Positions 10,216 to 17,755 of a DNA stretch of 64,000 nt are shown piece after piece (position 1 is the first letter of the stretch; every line of letters begins with the position of its first letter). Source of the stretch: Streptomyces lateritius (GTDB taxonomy: Bacteria > Actinomycetota > Actinomycetes > Streptomycetales > Streptomycetaceae); contig NZ_BMTO01000002.1 of NCBI RefSeq assembly GCF_014649715.1, positions 419,054-483,053 of the forward strand, written 5' to 3'. Under the pieces are notes generated by a model. It had not been told where the DNA came from, did not search any database, and saw only the letters and a list, made by a program, of their open reading frames with translations. The position numbers and the translations under genes were made by a program.

Positions 10216-11474
10216 CCACTCGACCCACGGCGGGCGCCACGGCAGGGGCCGGCGCCGACGCCACAACGGGCCCCGCGGCCCGGTCGGCCACCGGGCCGAC
10301 GGCCTCGTCCCGCTTACGCGACGTGGATGCCCTGCGCGGTTTCGCGCTGCTGGGCGTCCTCCTCGTCAACATCACCTACATGGCCTCGGCCTACCAGGGC
10401 ACCGGTGTCGCCGATCCCGCGTTCGGCTCCGCCCTGGACGGCACGGTCCGGTTCCTCACCGAGGTCTTCTTCGAGGCCAAGTTCTACCTGCTGTTCTCCT
10501 TCCTCTTCGGCTACAGCTTCACCCTCCAGCTGGCCTCCGCCGACCGTGACGGCGCGGCCTTCCCGCCCCGCTTCCTGCGCCGCTGCGCGGGCCTGTTCGT
10601 CCTCGGCCTCTGCCACGCCGTCCTGCTCTTCCCCGGCGACATCCTCACCACGTACGCGGTGCTGGGGCTGGTCCTGCTCGCCCTGCACCGGATCAGGCCC
10701 CGTACCGCCGCGCGCACCGCCGTCGTCCTGCTCTGCCTCACCGCCGCCGGCTACCTGCTGCTGGCCGTGGCGGTCGCAGGCACCGGCGGGATCGACACCG
10801 CCACCGTCACCGAACACGGCCGCCAGGCGACCGAGGCACTGCGCGGCGACGCCGGCTCGGTGATCGCCGCGCACCTTCGGCAGTTGCCCGACGTCGTGTT
10901 CATGCTGGCCTTCTTCCAGGCACCGGCCGCCTTCGCCGCGTTCCTGCTGGGCCTGGCGGCGGGCAAGCGCGGCACACTCAACGACCCCACCGGCCACGGG
11001 CCGTTCCTGCGACGCCTCCAGTGGGTCGGTTTCCCCGTCGGCATCGCCGGCGGTTTGGTCTGGGCGCACGCTGCCCAGGGGCACTCCGATACGGCATACC
11101 AGCTGGTGGCGATGGCCGTGAATGTGATGACCGCGCCGCTTCTGGCCGCCGCGTACGCCGCGACGGTGCTGCGGGTGCTGACCGGACCGCGGGGCCGACG
11201 GATGGCGGCGGTCCTGGCTCCGGCGGGCCGCATGACGCTGACCAACTACCTCACTCAGTCCCTGGTCCTGGCCTTCGTCTTCACGGGGTTCGGCGCCGCG
11301 CTGGTGGGCCGCCTCGCACCCGCGTGTACCGTCCTCACCGCCCTGGCGCTGTTCGCCGCCCAAGCGGTCTTCAGCCGCTGGTGGCTGGCCCGGCACCGCT
11401 ACGGGCCGGTGGAGCACGTGCTGCGCGCGGTCACCCTGGCCCGGCAGCCGCGCCGGACCGAGAAGGCGACATGA
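10212..11474 (+). CDS. DUF418 domain membrane protein
   Basis: A 420-residue polytopic membrane protein. A disordered Ala/Thr-rich N-terminus is followed by the family opening RLRDVDALRGFALLGVLLVNI and about ten hydrophobic segments; the C-terminal DUF418 block includes GRMTLTNYLTQSL and RWWLARHRYGPVEHVLR. This family resembles acyltransferase-3 membrane proteins and is often annotated as a possible transporter or transferase. It is coupled to the upstream hydrolase by a four-base overlap, suggesting that the two act on the same surface substrate. Confidence 0.85.
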   Translation: MTTRPTAGATAGAGADATTGPAARSATGPTASSRLRDVDALRGFALLGVLLVNITYMASAYQGTGVADPAFGSALDGTVRFLTEVFFEAKFYLLFSFLFGYSFTLQLASADRDGAAFPPRFLRRCAGLFVLGLCHAVLLFPGDILTTYAVLGLVLLALHRIRPRTAARTAVVLLCLTAAGYLLLAVAVAGTGGIDTATVTEHGRQATEALRGDAGSVIAAHLRQLPDVVFMLAFFQAPAAFAAFLLGLAAGKRGTLNDPTGHGPFLRRLQWVGFPVGIAGGLVWAHAAQGHSDTAYQLVAMAVNVMTAPLLAAAYAATVLRVLTGPRGRRMAAVLAPAGRMTLTNYLTQSLVLAFVFTGFGAALVGRLAPACTVLTALALFAAQAVFSRWWLARHRYGPVEHVLRAVTLARQPRRTEKAT

Positions 11475-11840
11475 CAGCGCGCCTCGGCCGGGCAGGGGCG
11501 CGTCCCCGAGCGATTCGGACAGCGTACGTTCCGGCGGTCCCGCCTTCCTCGGCCCCGTCCGCCCTCGGCGGGCGGTGAAGAGGCGTCACGTTCGCCCGCA
11601 TGGCCGCGCACCCCTCGACGGCGCCGCCGCCGTCATCCGCCGCTCTGGCCACCTGATCGTCGATGACGGCCTCCCCGGCCCGTTGGCCGCCTGCCACTTG
11701 CGGACCGAGCTGGAGAAGGGCGTGGCCGTGGCGGACGCGGCGACTGTCCTCGCGGCACCGGGTCGAGGTCGCGATGAGGGGGCACCTCGGAGCTCGTGGC
11801 ATGCGGCGGTCGCAGCAGGTCTGCCCGGCTTTGGACACGA
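11475..11840. other. Gene-poor stretch at the edge of the tRNA-Gly island
   Basis: About 370 bases without a convincing gene. A plus frame between 11600 and 11800 reads AAVIRRSGHLIVDDGLPGPL and LRTELEKGVAVADAATVLAA, which looks protein-like and may be a fragment of a lost gene, but it has no start signal and runs into the tRNA-derived repeat. I do not recognise it. Confidence 0.3.
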
Positions 11841-11873
11841 ACGAAGCCCCAGGTCTCCGACCTGGGGCTTCGT
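11841..11873 (-). terminator. Hairpin copy 1 of the tRNA-Gly terminator
   Basis: Perfect 15-bp stem with loop TCC: ACGAAGCCCCAGGTC at 11841-11855 and its complement at 11859-11873. Near-identical hairpins precede the second truncated tRNA copy and the intact tRNA-Gly, so this one travelled with the attachment sequence. Confidence 0.8.
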
Positions 11874-11878
11874 GGAAG

Positions 11879-12050
11879 AGCGGATGACGGGAATCGAACC
11901 CGCGCTCTGAGCATTGGGAATCACCGACGCCCAGCTTGGCCACCCTCTGTCTGACCTGCGGAAACGGGTCCTTTCGTGGCGCTTTTCGCCGGCTCGGCGA
12001 TACCTGTGGTGACCGCTGTTCACCGCCTCGAAGGGCACGGCTGGGGCACG
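11879..12050 (-). repeat. Truncated tRNA-Gly copy 1 (att scar) with flank
   Basis: Bases 11880-11906 are identical to the 3' end of the intact tRNA-Gly at 15020-15090 (acceptor, T arm), and similarity runs on to the anticodon bases at 11920; the 5' half of the tRNA is absent. The following 130 bases match the flank of copy 2 collinearly (CTGACCTGCG, then GACCGCTGTTCACCGCC). This is what remains after site-specific insertion of an element into the tRNA 3' end. Confidence 0.75.
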
Positions 12051-12102
12051 ACCAGTTCCATCGGAGATGCGGTGCTTGCTCCGCGTGTGCGATGCCCGGT
12101 GA

Positions 12103-12775
12103 TCAGTCGTCGGGTGGGCTTTCCGCTTCCTGGAGTCTCTCGGCGATGTCATCGGCCCACTCCTGAGCCCACCGGCGCAGCTCGATGGTCTGCTGGTCGT
12201 CGAGTCCGTAGGCCGTGAATTCGGTGTCATCGATCCAGTCCGCGCCGGCGAGCCGGGCCTGAAGGTCGGAGAGGTCGAAGCTGTCACGGGCGTGGCGGCG
12301 GCCGAGCTCTTCGAGCTCGATGTGACTCCAGTGATCCGTTGCCGCTCGGACGTCGATCAGGTCACGCGCCAGGCCCCCGGTCTGCCAGTGCGCGAACCTT
12401 CGTGCCGACCACGTCCTCCAGGGAAAGCACCAAGCCGTGCTGAGTCTTCACAGGCGGACGCCAGAGTGCTTCCTTGAGGACATCGACCTCGCACTCCTCG
12501 CCGGTGGAGGTGTCGGTGACGATCAGCCGCGCGGACAGCGGGTCGGTTTCCAACGCTCGTACCTGCCAGCCGCGTTGTTCCAGCCCGGCGCGCACGGCGG
12601 CGGCGATCTTCTCCATCGGTTCCGGGTTCTCGGTGGCGACATCGAGGTCCTTGCTGAGCCGGTCGACCAGTCCATGTGCCTGGACGGCATAGCCACCCGT
12701 GAGCACGAGCGGGTAGACATCGCCCACGGCGAGGACATCCGCGAGGAGCCGCCGGTGCAGTTCCGTGAGATTGAC
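12103..12775 (-). pseudogene. AbiEii-type nucleotidyltransferase, frameshifted
   Basis: The minus strand reads NLTELHRRLLADVLAVGDVY, then LVLTGGYAVQAHGL and LSKDLDVATENPEPM: the GG-Y and DLDV motifs of a nucleotidyltransferase of the AbiEii toxin family. The frame breaks at a run of five C (12374-12378 on the plus strand); with one base fewer it continues as DRGLARDLIDVRAATDHWSH to ERLQEAESPPDD and a stop at 12103. The expected length is about 224 residues. The expected first codon is GTC rather than GTG. As it stands only the N-terminal 137 codons are in frame. It lies between two tRNA-derived repeats, so it is cargo of an inserted element. Confidence 0.8.
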
Positions 12776-13119
12776 GCAGCAGTCTGGGCGTCGGGCGTCA
12801 GTTCGTCGAAGGCGTCCTCCCAGACATCTCGGATGTCCCGGCTGATCAGTGTCCGCAGGACGGGCCACATAGCGACGAGCAGTTCCCGGTTCAGGTAATG
12901 GACCAGGTCATCGTGCTGCCCTTCGGCCAGCACGATCCGATAGCAACTCATCCGCAATCGGGGCTGGTCCAGGTCGAACCGGGACAGGCCGGACCACGCG
13001 AGGTGCAGCGGAAGGTCGACGTGGCCGTGGGCGGGGCCGCCGAGCTCCGAGAGCGTGGCGGGAAGCCGCCTGGCGAATCTGGTGCGGCGGAGCTCGGGAA
13101 CGCTGGGCGTGGCTGCCAT
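12772..13119 (-). pseudogene. Partner of the AbiEii-type gene, stop codon lost
   Basis: ATG at 13119 opens a frame reading MAATPSVPELRRTRFARRL, then DLPLHLAWSGLSRFDLDQPR and DIRDVWEDAFDELTP. Similar small proteins sit directly before AbiEii-like genes in Streptomyces; I know no function. Its stop should be the TGA of a GTGA overlap with the next gene. The sequence there is GTCA, so the frame reads on out of register to 12523 (198 residues). One base change would restore both this stop (codon 116) and the next gene's GTG start. I therefore call it damaged, though the protein itself may still be made with a junk tail. Confidence 0.6.
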
Positions 13120-13345
13120 GCCTTGATTATTCCGCAAGAGGGCGAGGCGGCCCCCTGATTCCGGTACAGGTAACACCCGGCTCAGGGCTTCTACCTGGCC
13201 GCAGTAGCGGTAACGCCGTCGTAAGGGCACGTGAGAGTGCTCATGCGACACCTCCGGCGAGACAACGCAGTGTCCATGCCCTCCGCGTGCCCCGTCTCGC
13301 GGGGGTGAAAGGTGTACGAACGGCGAGACTGGCCTGCCAACAAAG

Positions 13346-13372
13346 AAGCCCCAGGTCTCTGACCTGGGGCTT
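13346..13372 (-). terminator. Hairpin copy 2 of the tRNA-Gly terminator
   Basis: A 12-bp stem AAGCCCCAGGTC (13346-13357) with loop TCT and its complement at 13361-13372. It is equivalent to the hairpins at 11841 and 14984. Confidence 0.8.
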
Positions 13373-13380
13373 TGTCGTGG

Positions 13381-13560
13381 AGCGGATGACGGTAATCGAA
13401 CCCGCGCCATAAGCTTGGGAATCACCGCCACCTGTCTCGATCATCTGGCAACTGACCTGCGAAAACACCCGTTGGAACGGCTTCTCTGGCTGCCTTCGAG
13501 GCATCCGTGTCGACCGCTGTTCACCGCCCTGATGGGCACGGATGGGGTACGTTCCTCCGC
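13381..13560 (-). repeat. Truncated tRNA-Gly copy 2 (att scar) with flank
   Basis: Bases 13382-13421 match the 3' half of the intact tRNA-Gly with about two differences, one of which breaks the T stem. The tRNA 5' half is missing. The following 140 bases are collinear with the flank of copy 1. It marks the border between two tandem element remnants. Confidence 0.75.
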
Positions 13561-13675
13561 AGCCGCTGGGATGCCGGCGGATCTGTGGCTGTCCTCCTCG
13601 ACTGACGCCCGGTCCGCGCACGCCGAGGAAAATGGTGGCGCAGTCTGTGCCGACGGCCTCTAGGGTCCTGAGCTC

Positions 13676-14527
13676 ATGACGTCGTTCCTTCGCCCGCCCG
13701 CTCTTTCCGCCGATGAGCTCCTGCTTCTCCTGCGAGAGTGGTGGCCCGAGGCCGAGGTCGCGCGGGCTGTGACGGAAACGGGCGTCGACATCGTCGGAGT
13801 GCGCGTGCCCTCGGAGCGGGCCCGGGACGTGTGGGAGACGGGGCGGCGCAGGCACGGGCAGACCGGCTGGTGGCCCTATGTCACGTCGGCCTCACCGAAA
13901 GGGGAGGCCGCCTACGACGACGAAGCCGGCCACGACGCGGCCGAGCGGGAGCGTTCGGTCGGTGAGGCCGTCCGTCAGGACCACGACGCCCGGGCCGCGT
14001 CGGTCGTGGTCTCCAGCTTCCGGTGGTCGACCGCGGGTCTTCCCTTCGACGACGAGGACTTCGAGGGATGGCGGGACGACCACGATCCCGACCGCCTGGC
14101 ACCGTTGCTCGGTCCTGCGGTGGTGGGCGCGATGCTGGGAATGCCGCGGTGGGCCACTGACGGCAGCGCCATCTACAGCGGCATGCGATGGATCAACTTC
14201 GTGGTCGCGCGGGGCGGTTACGAGGTACCCGTACTCCTCCCGCGTCTGTACAACAACATGAACTGGTTCGGGCACGGCGGCCGGTGCCTGACTCCCCTCG
14301 ATGACGCGGCTCTCCTGCGCCGCTGGCAGGAACAGTGGGGCGCACAGCTGTTCTTCGCCACGGGCCCCTACCTGGAGCTGGTGGTCGACCGGCCGCCCCT
14401 GGACCCACGGGGTGCCGCGCAGGCCACTACCGAGCTGCTTGCCTATTGCGGCGACACGGTGCAGGACGCGATCAAGACCGGCGACGGCATGGCCCGCTCG
14501 ACGATGTGGTCCCTCTGGTGGGACTGA
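13676..14527 (+). CDS. DUF4253 domain protein
   Basis: A 283-residue soluble protein. The C-terminal third carries the DUF4253 signature: a gap-rich stretch LLRRWQEQWGAQLFFATGPYLELVV, VDRPPLDP, then LLAYCGDTVQDAIKT and the aromatic end MWSLWWD. The N-terminal half has WWPEAEVARAVTETGVDIVG and WETGRRRHGQTGWWPYV. The domain is of unknown function and is common in Streptomyces, sometimes next to contact-dependent or toxin-like genes. The gene lies alone between the second tRNA scar and the intact tRNA-Gly, so it was probably carried by the lost element. Confidence 0.75.
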   Translation: MTSFLRPPALSADELLLLLREWWPEAEVARAVTETGVDIVGVRVPSERARDVWETGRRRHGQTGWWPYVTSASPKGEAAYDDEAGHDAAERERSVGEAVRQDHDARAASVVVSSFRWSTAGLPFDDEDFEGWRDDHDPDRLAPLLGPAVVGAMLGMPRWATDGSAIYSGMRWINFVVARGGYEVPVLLPRLYNNMNWFGHGGRCLTPLDDAALLRRWQEQWGAQLFFATGPYLELVVDRPPLDPRGAAQATTELLAYCGDTVQDAIKTGDGMARSTMWSLWWD

Positions 14528-14568
14528 GCCGGACGGCTCAAGACGGAAGGGGCCCGGCCGGTGCCGGG

Positions 14569-14817
14569 TCACCAGGACGAGCGCGGGTCTTGCACGTGCT
14601 CGGGCGAGTGCCGGTCCTCTCCCCGGCCCAGGCCGGTCCGGACCAGGAAGCCGGGGTCCACGTCAGACGGCGGGCCGGCGATGTGCCCGCCCCTGACGAA
14701 CCAAGGGATCTGCATGAAGCAGCCTTGCCGACTACGGGCCTGGTCCGGTCGCGTCAGCGGCTCCATCACCTCGTCCTCGTATCGCGCCAGCACGATGACC
14801 TGCGCCATTCTGCTCAT
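14569..14817 (-). CDS. Small hypothetical protein beginning at a heptanucleotide repeat
   Basis: A possible 82-residue protein, MSRMAQVIVLARYEDEVMEP, then FMQIPWFVRGGHIAGPPSDV and an Arg/His-rich end. I know no family. The start lies inside a run of the 7-base unit ATGCCCC (on the minus strand GGGGCAT), each copy offering both a G-rich ribosome-binding-like word and an ATG. It is read towards the DUF4253 gene. The frame is plausible by codon use, but nothing else proves expression. Confidence 0.4.
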   Translation of the reverse strand: MSRMAQVIVLARYEDEVMEPLTRPDQARSRQGCFMQIPWFVRGGHIAGPPSDVDPGFLVRTGLGRGEDRHSPEHVQDPRSSW

Positions 14818-14847
14818 GCCCCATGCCCCATGCCCCATGCCCCATGC
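14816..14847. repeat. Heptanucleotide tandem repeat ATGCCCC
   Basis: Four perfect copies of the 7-base unit (14816-14843) and one imperfect copy. The unit length is not a multiple of three, so a change in copy number would shift any frame reading through it. Confidence 0.85.
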
Positions 14848-14983
14848 CACACCGTGCCAGGTGCCGAGGGCAATCGGTTCGGAGCCCGAAGTCGGCGGGG
14901 CTGCTTCCTTACGTCGTGCCGACCCTGAATAGATCCCTGATGGCACGCGAATGGCATGCGCCCCAACAGGTCTGGACAACAAC

Positions 14984-15012
14984 GAAGCCCCAGGTCGCTG
15001 ACCTGGGGCTTC
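14984..15012 (-). terminator. Terminator of tRNA-Gly
   Basis: A 13-bp perfect stem, GAAGCCCCAGGTC at 14984-14996 and its complement at 15000-15012, loop GCT. It begins 8 bases beyond the tRNA 3' end. Confidence 0.85.
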
Positions 15013-15019
15013 ATGCAAG

Positions 15020-15090
15020 AGCGGATGACGGGAATCGAACCCGCGCTATAAGCTTGGGAAGCTCATGTTCTACCATTAAACTACATCCGC
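15020..15090 (-). tRNA. tRNA-Gly (anticodon CCC)
   Basis: The minus strand folds into a full cloverleaf: acceptor stem GCGGATG/CATCCGC with discriminator T, D arm GTTT-AATGGTA-GAAC, anticodon stem TGAGC/GCTTA with loop TTCCCAA (anticodon CCC), and T arm GCGGG-TTCGATT-CCCGT. The 3' CCA is not encoded. Two truncated copies of its 3' half lie 1.6 and 3.1 kb downstream of it, showing use as an attachment site. Confidence 0.95.
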
Positions 15091-15243
15091 GTAAGCGGTC
15101 GAGTGATCCGTACCGCAGACCAGGACACTGTACCGCATGGTGAAGTCGTGGCGTACCTCCCTGTGACGGAGTGCCGCCTGGAGTGGTGTCCCGTTGATCC
15201 CCTAATGTGGCTGTCTCGTCACGCTCGTTGGGGAAGGGACTTG

Positions 15244-15429
15244 ATGGGTTCGATGGAGCACACCGTCGTCCGCTGTGCCGAAGGGCACGTGTTCAGTACC
15301 GCGTCGTTCCCGCTGCAGCAGCTCGGGGCCGGGCGCATCGGGCCGGGGCGGCTCATCCGGTGTCCACGGTGTGCGCGGCTGCGGCAGGCGGTGCCCGTGA
15401 CCGGGGAGCTTGAGCGGCAGGGGCGCTGA
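15244..15429 (+). CDS. Small cysteine-containing protein, zinc-ribbon-like
   Basis: A 61-residue protein beginning MGSMEHTVVRCAEGHVFSTA and containing GRLIRCPRCARLRQAVPVTG. One C-x-x-C plus an upstream Cys-x3-His could bind a single zinc in a rubredoxin-like knuckle. Such mini-proteins are conserved beside dcd in Streptomyces; no role is known to me. AAGGGAC lies just upstream of the ATG. A hairpin follows the gene. Confidence 0.65.
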   Translation: MGSMEHTVVRCAEGHVFSTASFPLQQLGAGRIGPGRLIRCPRCARLRQAVPVTGELERQGR

Positions 15430-15439
15430 GGGTGGAGCC

Positions 15440-15477
15440 GGGCGCGGAGCTTTCCCGATTGGGGGAGGTCCGCGCCC
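15440..15477 (+). terminator. Terminator-like hairpin before dcd
   Basis: GGGCGCGGA (15440-15448) pairs with 15469-15477; the inner part CTTTCCC-GATT-GGGGGAG extends the stem. It would end the small-protein transcript 19 bases before the dcd start. Confidence 0.6.
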
Positions 15478-15495
15478 TCTGCGTATCGTGGGGGC

Positions 15496-16071
15496 GTGCT
15501 TCTCTCAGACAAGGACATCCGGGCCGAGATCGATGCCGGACGGGTGCGCATCGACCCGTACGACGAATCCATGGTGCAGCCCTCGAGCATCGACGTGAGG
15601 CTTGACCGCTTCTTCCGGGTGTTCGAGAACCACCGCTACCCCCACATCGACCCCGCCGTCGAGCAGCTCGACCTGACCCGTGAGGTCGAGCCGGAGGGCG
15701 ACGAGGCGTTCATCCTCCACCCGGGCGAGTTCGTGCTCGCCTCGACGTACGAGGTCATCACGCTGCCCGACGACATCGCGTCGCGCCTGGAGGGCAAGAG
15801 CTCCCTCGGCCGGCTCGGGCTCGTCACGCACTCGACCGCCGGGTTCATCGACCCCGGGTTCTCCGGGCACGTGACCCTGGAGCTGTCGAACCTCGCCACG
15901 TTGCCGATCAAGCTGTGGCCGGGGATGAAGATCGGGCAGCTGTGCATGTTCCGGCTGAGCTCGCCCGCCGAGTTCCCGTACGGCAGCGAGCGGTACGGCT
16001 CGCGCTACCAGGGGCAGCGGGGGCCGACGGCCTCCCGCTCGTTCCTGAACTTCCATCGGACCCAGGTGTGA
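15496..16071 (+). CDS. dcd: dCTP deaminase
   Basis: Converts dCTP to dUTP and ammonia for thymidylate synthesis. The 191-residue length is normal. The family core is present: [13 protein letters not shown] at the N-terminus, [10 protein letters not shown], and the nucleotide-binding stretch [20 protein letters not shown] with catalytic Glu in the conserved HVTLELSN strand, ending [16 protein letters not shown]. The GTG start lies 18 bases after the preceding hairpin; the ribosome binding site is weak (GGGGGC). The phosphoribosyltransferase gene follows 13 bases later, making a nucleotide-metabolism pair. Confidence 0.95.
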   Translation: MLLSDKDIRAEIDAGRVRIDPYDESMVQPSSIDVRLDRFFRVFENHRYPHIDPAVEQLDLTREVEPEGDEAFILHPGEFVLASTYEVITLPDDIASRLEGKSSLGRLGLVTHSTAGFIDPGFSGHVTLELSNLATLPIKLWPGMKIGQLCMFRLSSPAEFPYGSERYGSRYQGQRGPTASRSFLNFHRTQV

Positions 16072-16084
16072 GGCGGCGGTCGTC

Positions 16085-16582
16085 ATGAGTGAAGTACGCG
16101 AGAACCTGACGTACGAGGGCTTCGGGCGCGCGATCCGCGAGCTCGCGCAGACCATCGCCGACGACGGCTACGAGCCCGACATCGTGCTCTCCATCGCCCG
16201 CGGCGGCGTCTTCGTCGCCGGCGGTCTGGCCTACGCGCTCGACTGCAAGAACATCCACCTCGTGAACGTGGAGTTCTACACCGGCGTCGGTACGACGCTG
16301 GAGATGCCGGTCATGCTGGCGCCCGTGCCCAACGCGATCGACTTCTCCGACAAGAAGGTCCTGATCGCCGACGACGTCGCCGACACCGGCAAGACGCTCA
16401 AGCTGGTCCACGACTTCTGCGTCGACCACGTCGCCGAGGTCCGATCCGCCGTCGTCTACGAGAAGTCGCACTCCCTCGTGAAGTGCGAGTACGTGTGGAA
16501 GAAGACCGACGAGTGGATCAACTTCCCCTGGTCGGTCGAGCCGCCCGTGGTGAAGCGCGAGGGGCAGATCCTCGACGCCTGA
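16085..16582 (+). CDS. Purine-type phosphoribosyltransferase
   Basis: A 165-residue type I phosphoribosyltransferase. The PRPP-binding motif is VLIADDVADTGKTL (about residues 96-109), and an upstream strand IVLSIARGGVFVAGGLAYAL carries the PP-loop. Length and the end WINFPWSVEPPVV resemble xanthine/hypoxanthine salvage enzymes of the Gpt type, which make nucleotides from free bases and PRPP; the base specificity cannot be read here. It follows dcd closely and probably shares its transcript, ending at the hairpin at 16705. Confidence 0.85.
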   Translation: MSEVRENLTYEGFGRAIRELAQTIADDGYEPDIVLSIARGGVFVAGGLAYALDCKNIHLVNVEFYTGVGTTLEMPVMLAPVPNAIDFSDKKVLIADDVADTGKTLKLVHDFCVDHVAEVRSAVVYEKSHSLVKCEYVWKKTDEWINFPWSVEPPVVKREGQILDA

Positions 16583-16704
16583 CGGCTCCGAGCGGCCCCG
16601 GCGCGTCCCGGCGGGCCTCCGCCGCGCCCCACGTGGGCGCTGATGACGTGACCCAGCTCGCCGTACTTCCGGTCGTGGGACGTACCCGGGGCGCGCACGG
16701 GAAG

Positions 16705-16731
16705 GGCCCCCGCCGTCGTCCGGCGGGGGCC
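16705..16731. terminator. Bidirectional terminator between convergent genes
   Basis: An 11-bp perfect GC stem (GGCCCCCGCCG at 16705-16715 with 16721-16731). It separates the phosphoribosyltransferase gene from the minus-strand Yip1 gene, whose stop is 19 bases away. Confidence 0.8.
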
Positions 16732-16749
16732 TCTCTCGTACGTACGGGT

Positions 16750-17589
16750 CTACAGCGTGCCCAGCTTGATGATCGACAGCAGCGCGATCAGCTGGATCGC
16801 CGAGGCGCCCAGCGCCTTCGGCCACGGCAGGTCGTGGGAGCGGCTCACCATGGCCGTGAACAGCACGCCCGCCGCCAGCCAGGTGACCCAGCCGAGGACC
16901 TGGACCAGGGCGTTCTCGCCGCCGAGGAAGATGGCGAAGATCAGGCGGGGCGCGTCCGTGATCGACATGATCAGCATGGACAGGCCCACGGTCGGCTGCC
17001 AGGAGCCGTCGCCGCCCAGCTGGCGCGCCAGGGTGTGCGTGACGGCGCCCAGGATCAGGCCGCCGACGACGAAGCCGGCGCCCGTCATCAGGACGTACGG
17101 GATCGCCGTCGACAGGGTCGCGTTGATCGCCTCGTCACGCGCCTGGTCGAAGCCGAAGATCGCGAGCAGTCCGTAGAGGAAGGTGACGACCAGGGCGGGG
17201 CCCCAGACGGCGTGGTCGCGCATCTGGAGGAACGTCGGCCCCGGGCGCAGCACGATGCCGCTCAGGAGGGCCTTCCAGGGCAGCCGGGGGCCCGTGGGGA
17301 CGGCGGGGGCGGCGTGGTAGGCCGCCGCGTCGCCGTAGGGGTCGTCGTTCACGCTGAACATCTGCGTGTGCCCCGGAGTGTTCGCCGCGTAGTGCTGTTG
17401 CTGCTGCGCCGCGTGCGGGTCCCCGAAGTACTCCGGCTCCCCGTATCCGCCGCCGCCCTGCGGGGCCTGCGGGGGCCACTGCTGCTGCGGGTGGGGCGGC
17501 GGGGCCGCGTTGTACCCGTACGGCGCCTGCTGCGGTCGATGTTGCGGGGGGCGGTTGTCCCGGCCGCGTCCGTTCCTGAATCCAGCCAC
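16750..17589 (-). CDS. Yip1 family membrane protein
   Basis: A 279-residue protein. The first 110 residues are a disordered Gln/Pro/Gly/Tyr-rich tail; from LPWKALLSGIVLRPGPTFLQM on it is a Yip1 domain with five hydrophobic segments (for example LVVTFLYGLLAIFGF, IPYVLMTGAGFVVGGLILG, LGWVTWLAAGVLFTAMV). The GTG start (VAGFRNGRGRDN) is chosen because the same opening is common to Streptomyces members; the frame upstream of it is unlike the family. Bacterial Yip1 proteins have no settled role. The QQ-rich tail is cytoplasmic by prediction. Confidence 0.8.
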   Translation of the reverse strand: MAGFRNGRGRDNRPPQHRPQQAPYGYNAAPPPHPQQQWPPQAPQGGGGYGEPEYFGDPHAAQQQQHYAANTPGHTQMFSVNDDPYGDAAAYHAAPAVPTGPRLPWKALLSGIVLRPGPTFLQMRDHAVWGPALVVTFLYGLLAIFGFDQARDEAINATLSTAIPYVLMTGAGFVVGGLILGAVTHTLARQLGGDGSWQPTVGLSMLIMSITDAPRLIFAIFLGGENALVQVLGWVTWLAAGVLFTAMVSRSHDLPWPKALGASAIQLIALLSIIKLGTL

Positions 17590-17700
17590 GTCATCGAACG
17601 TACCCCGTCCCGCCGTGAGGGGCTCAATCACCGCCGAGCTTGCCACTGAGCTGTGACATCCCCTAGGGGGTGCCAGGGGCCCGGACGCGGCCCACGGAGA

Positions 17701-17744
17701 AGAGGAAGGGCCGCCCCGCGGTCGTGCGGGGCGGCCCTTCCTCT
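17701..17744 (-). terminator. Terminator of the Fe-S oxidoreductase gene
   Basis: A perfect 19-bp stem, AGAGGAAGGGCCGCCCCGC at 17701-17719 with 17726-17744, 12 bases past the stop of the minus-strand gene. Confidence 0.9.
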
Positions 17745-17755
17745 GCGTACGGGTG

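Noticed and set aside
11471..11578. Short frame overlapping the DUF418 stop by ATGA
   Set aside because: 35 residues of Ala/Arg/Pro with no motif; overlap alone is not enough.
11881..11910. Open frame ending in MTGIEPAL over the first tRNA-like copy
   Set aside because: This is a well-known false protein produced by reading the 3' part of a tRNA gene; the bases are explained by the tRNA-derived repeat.
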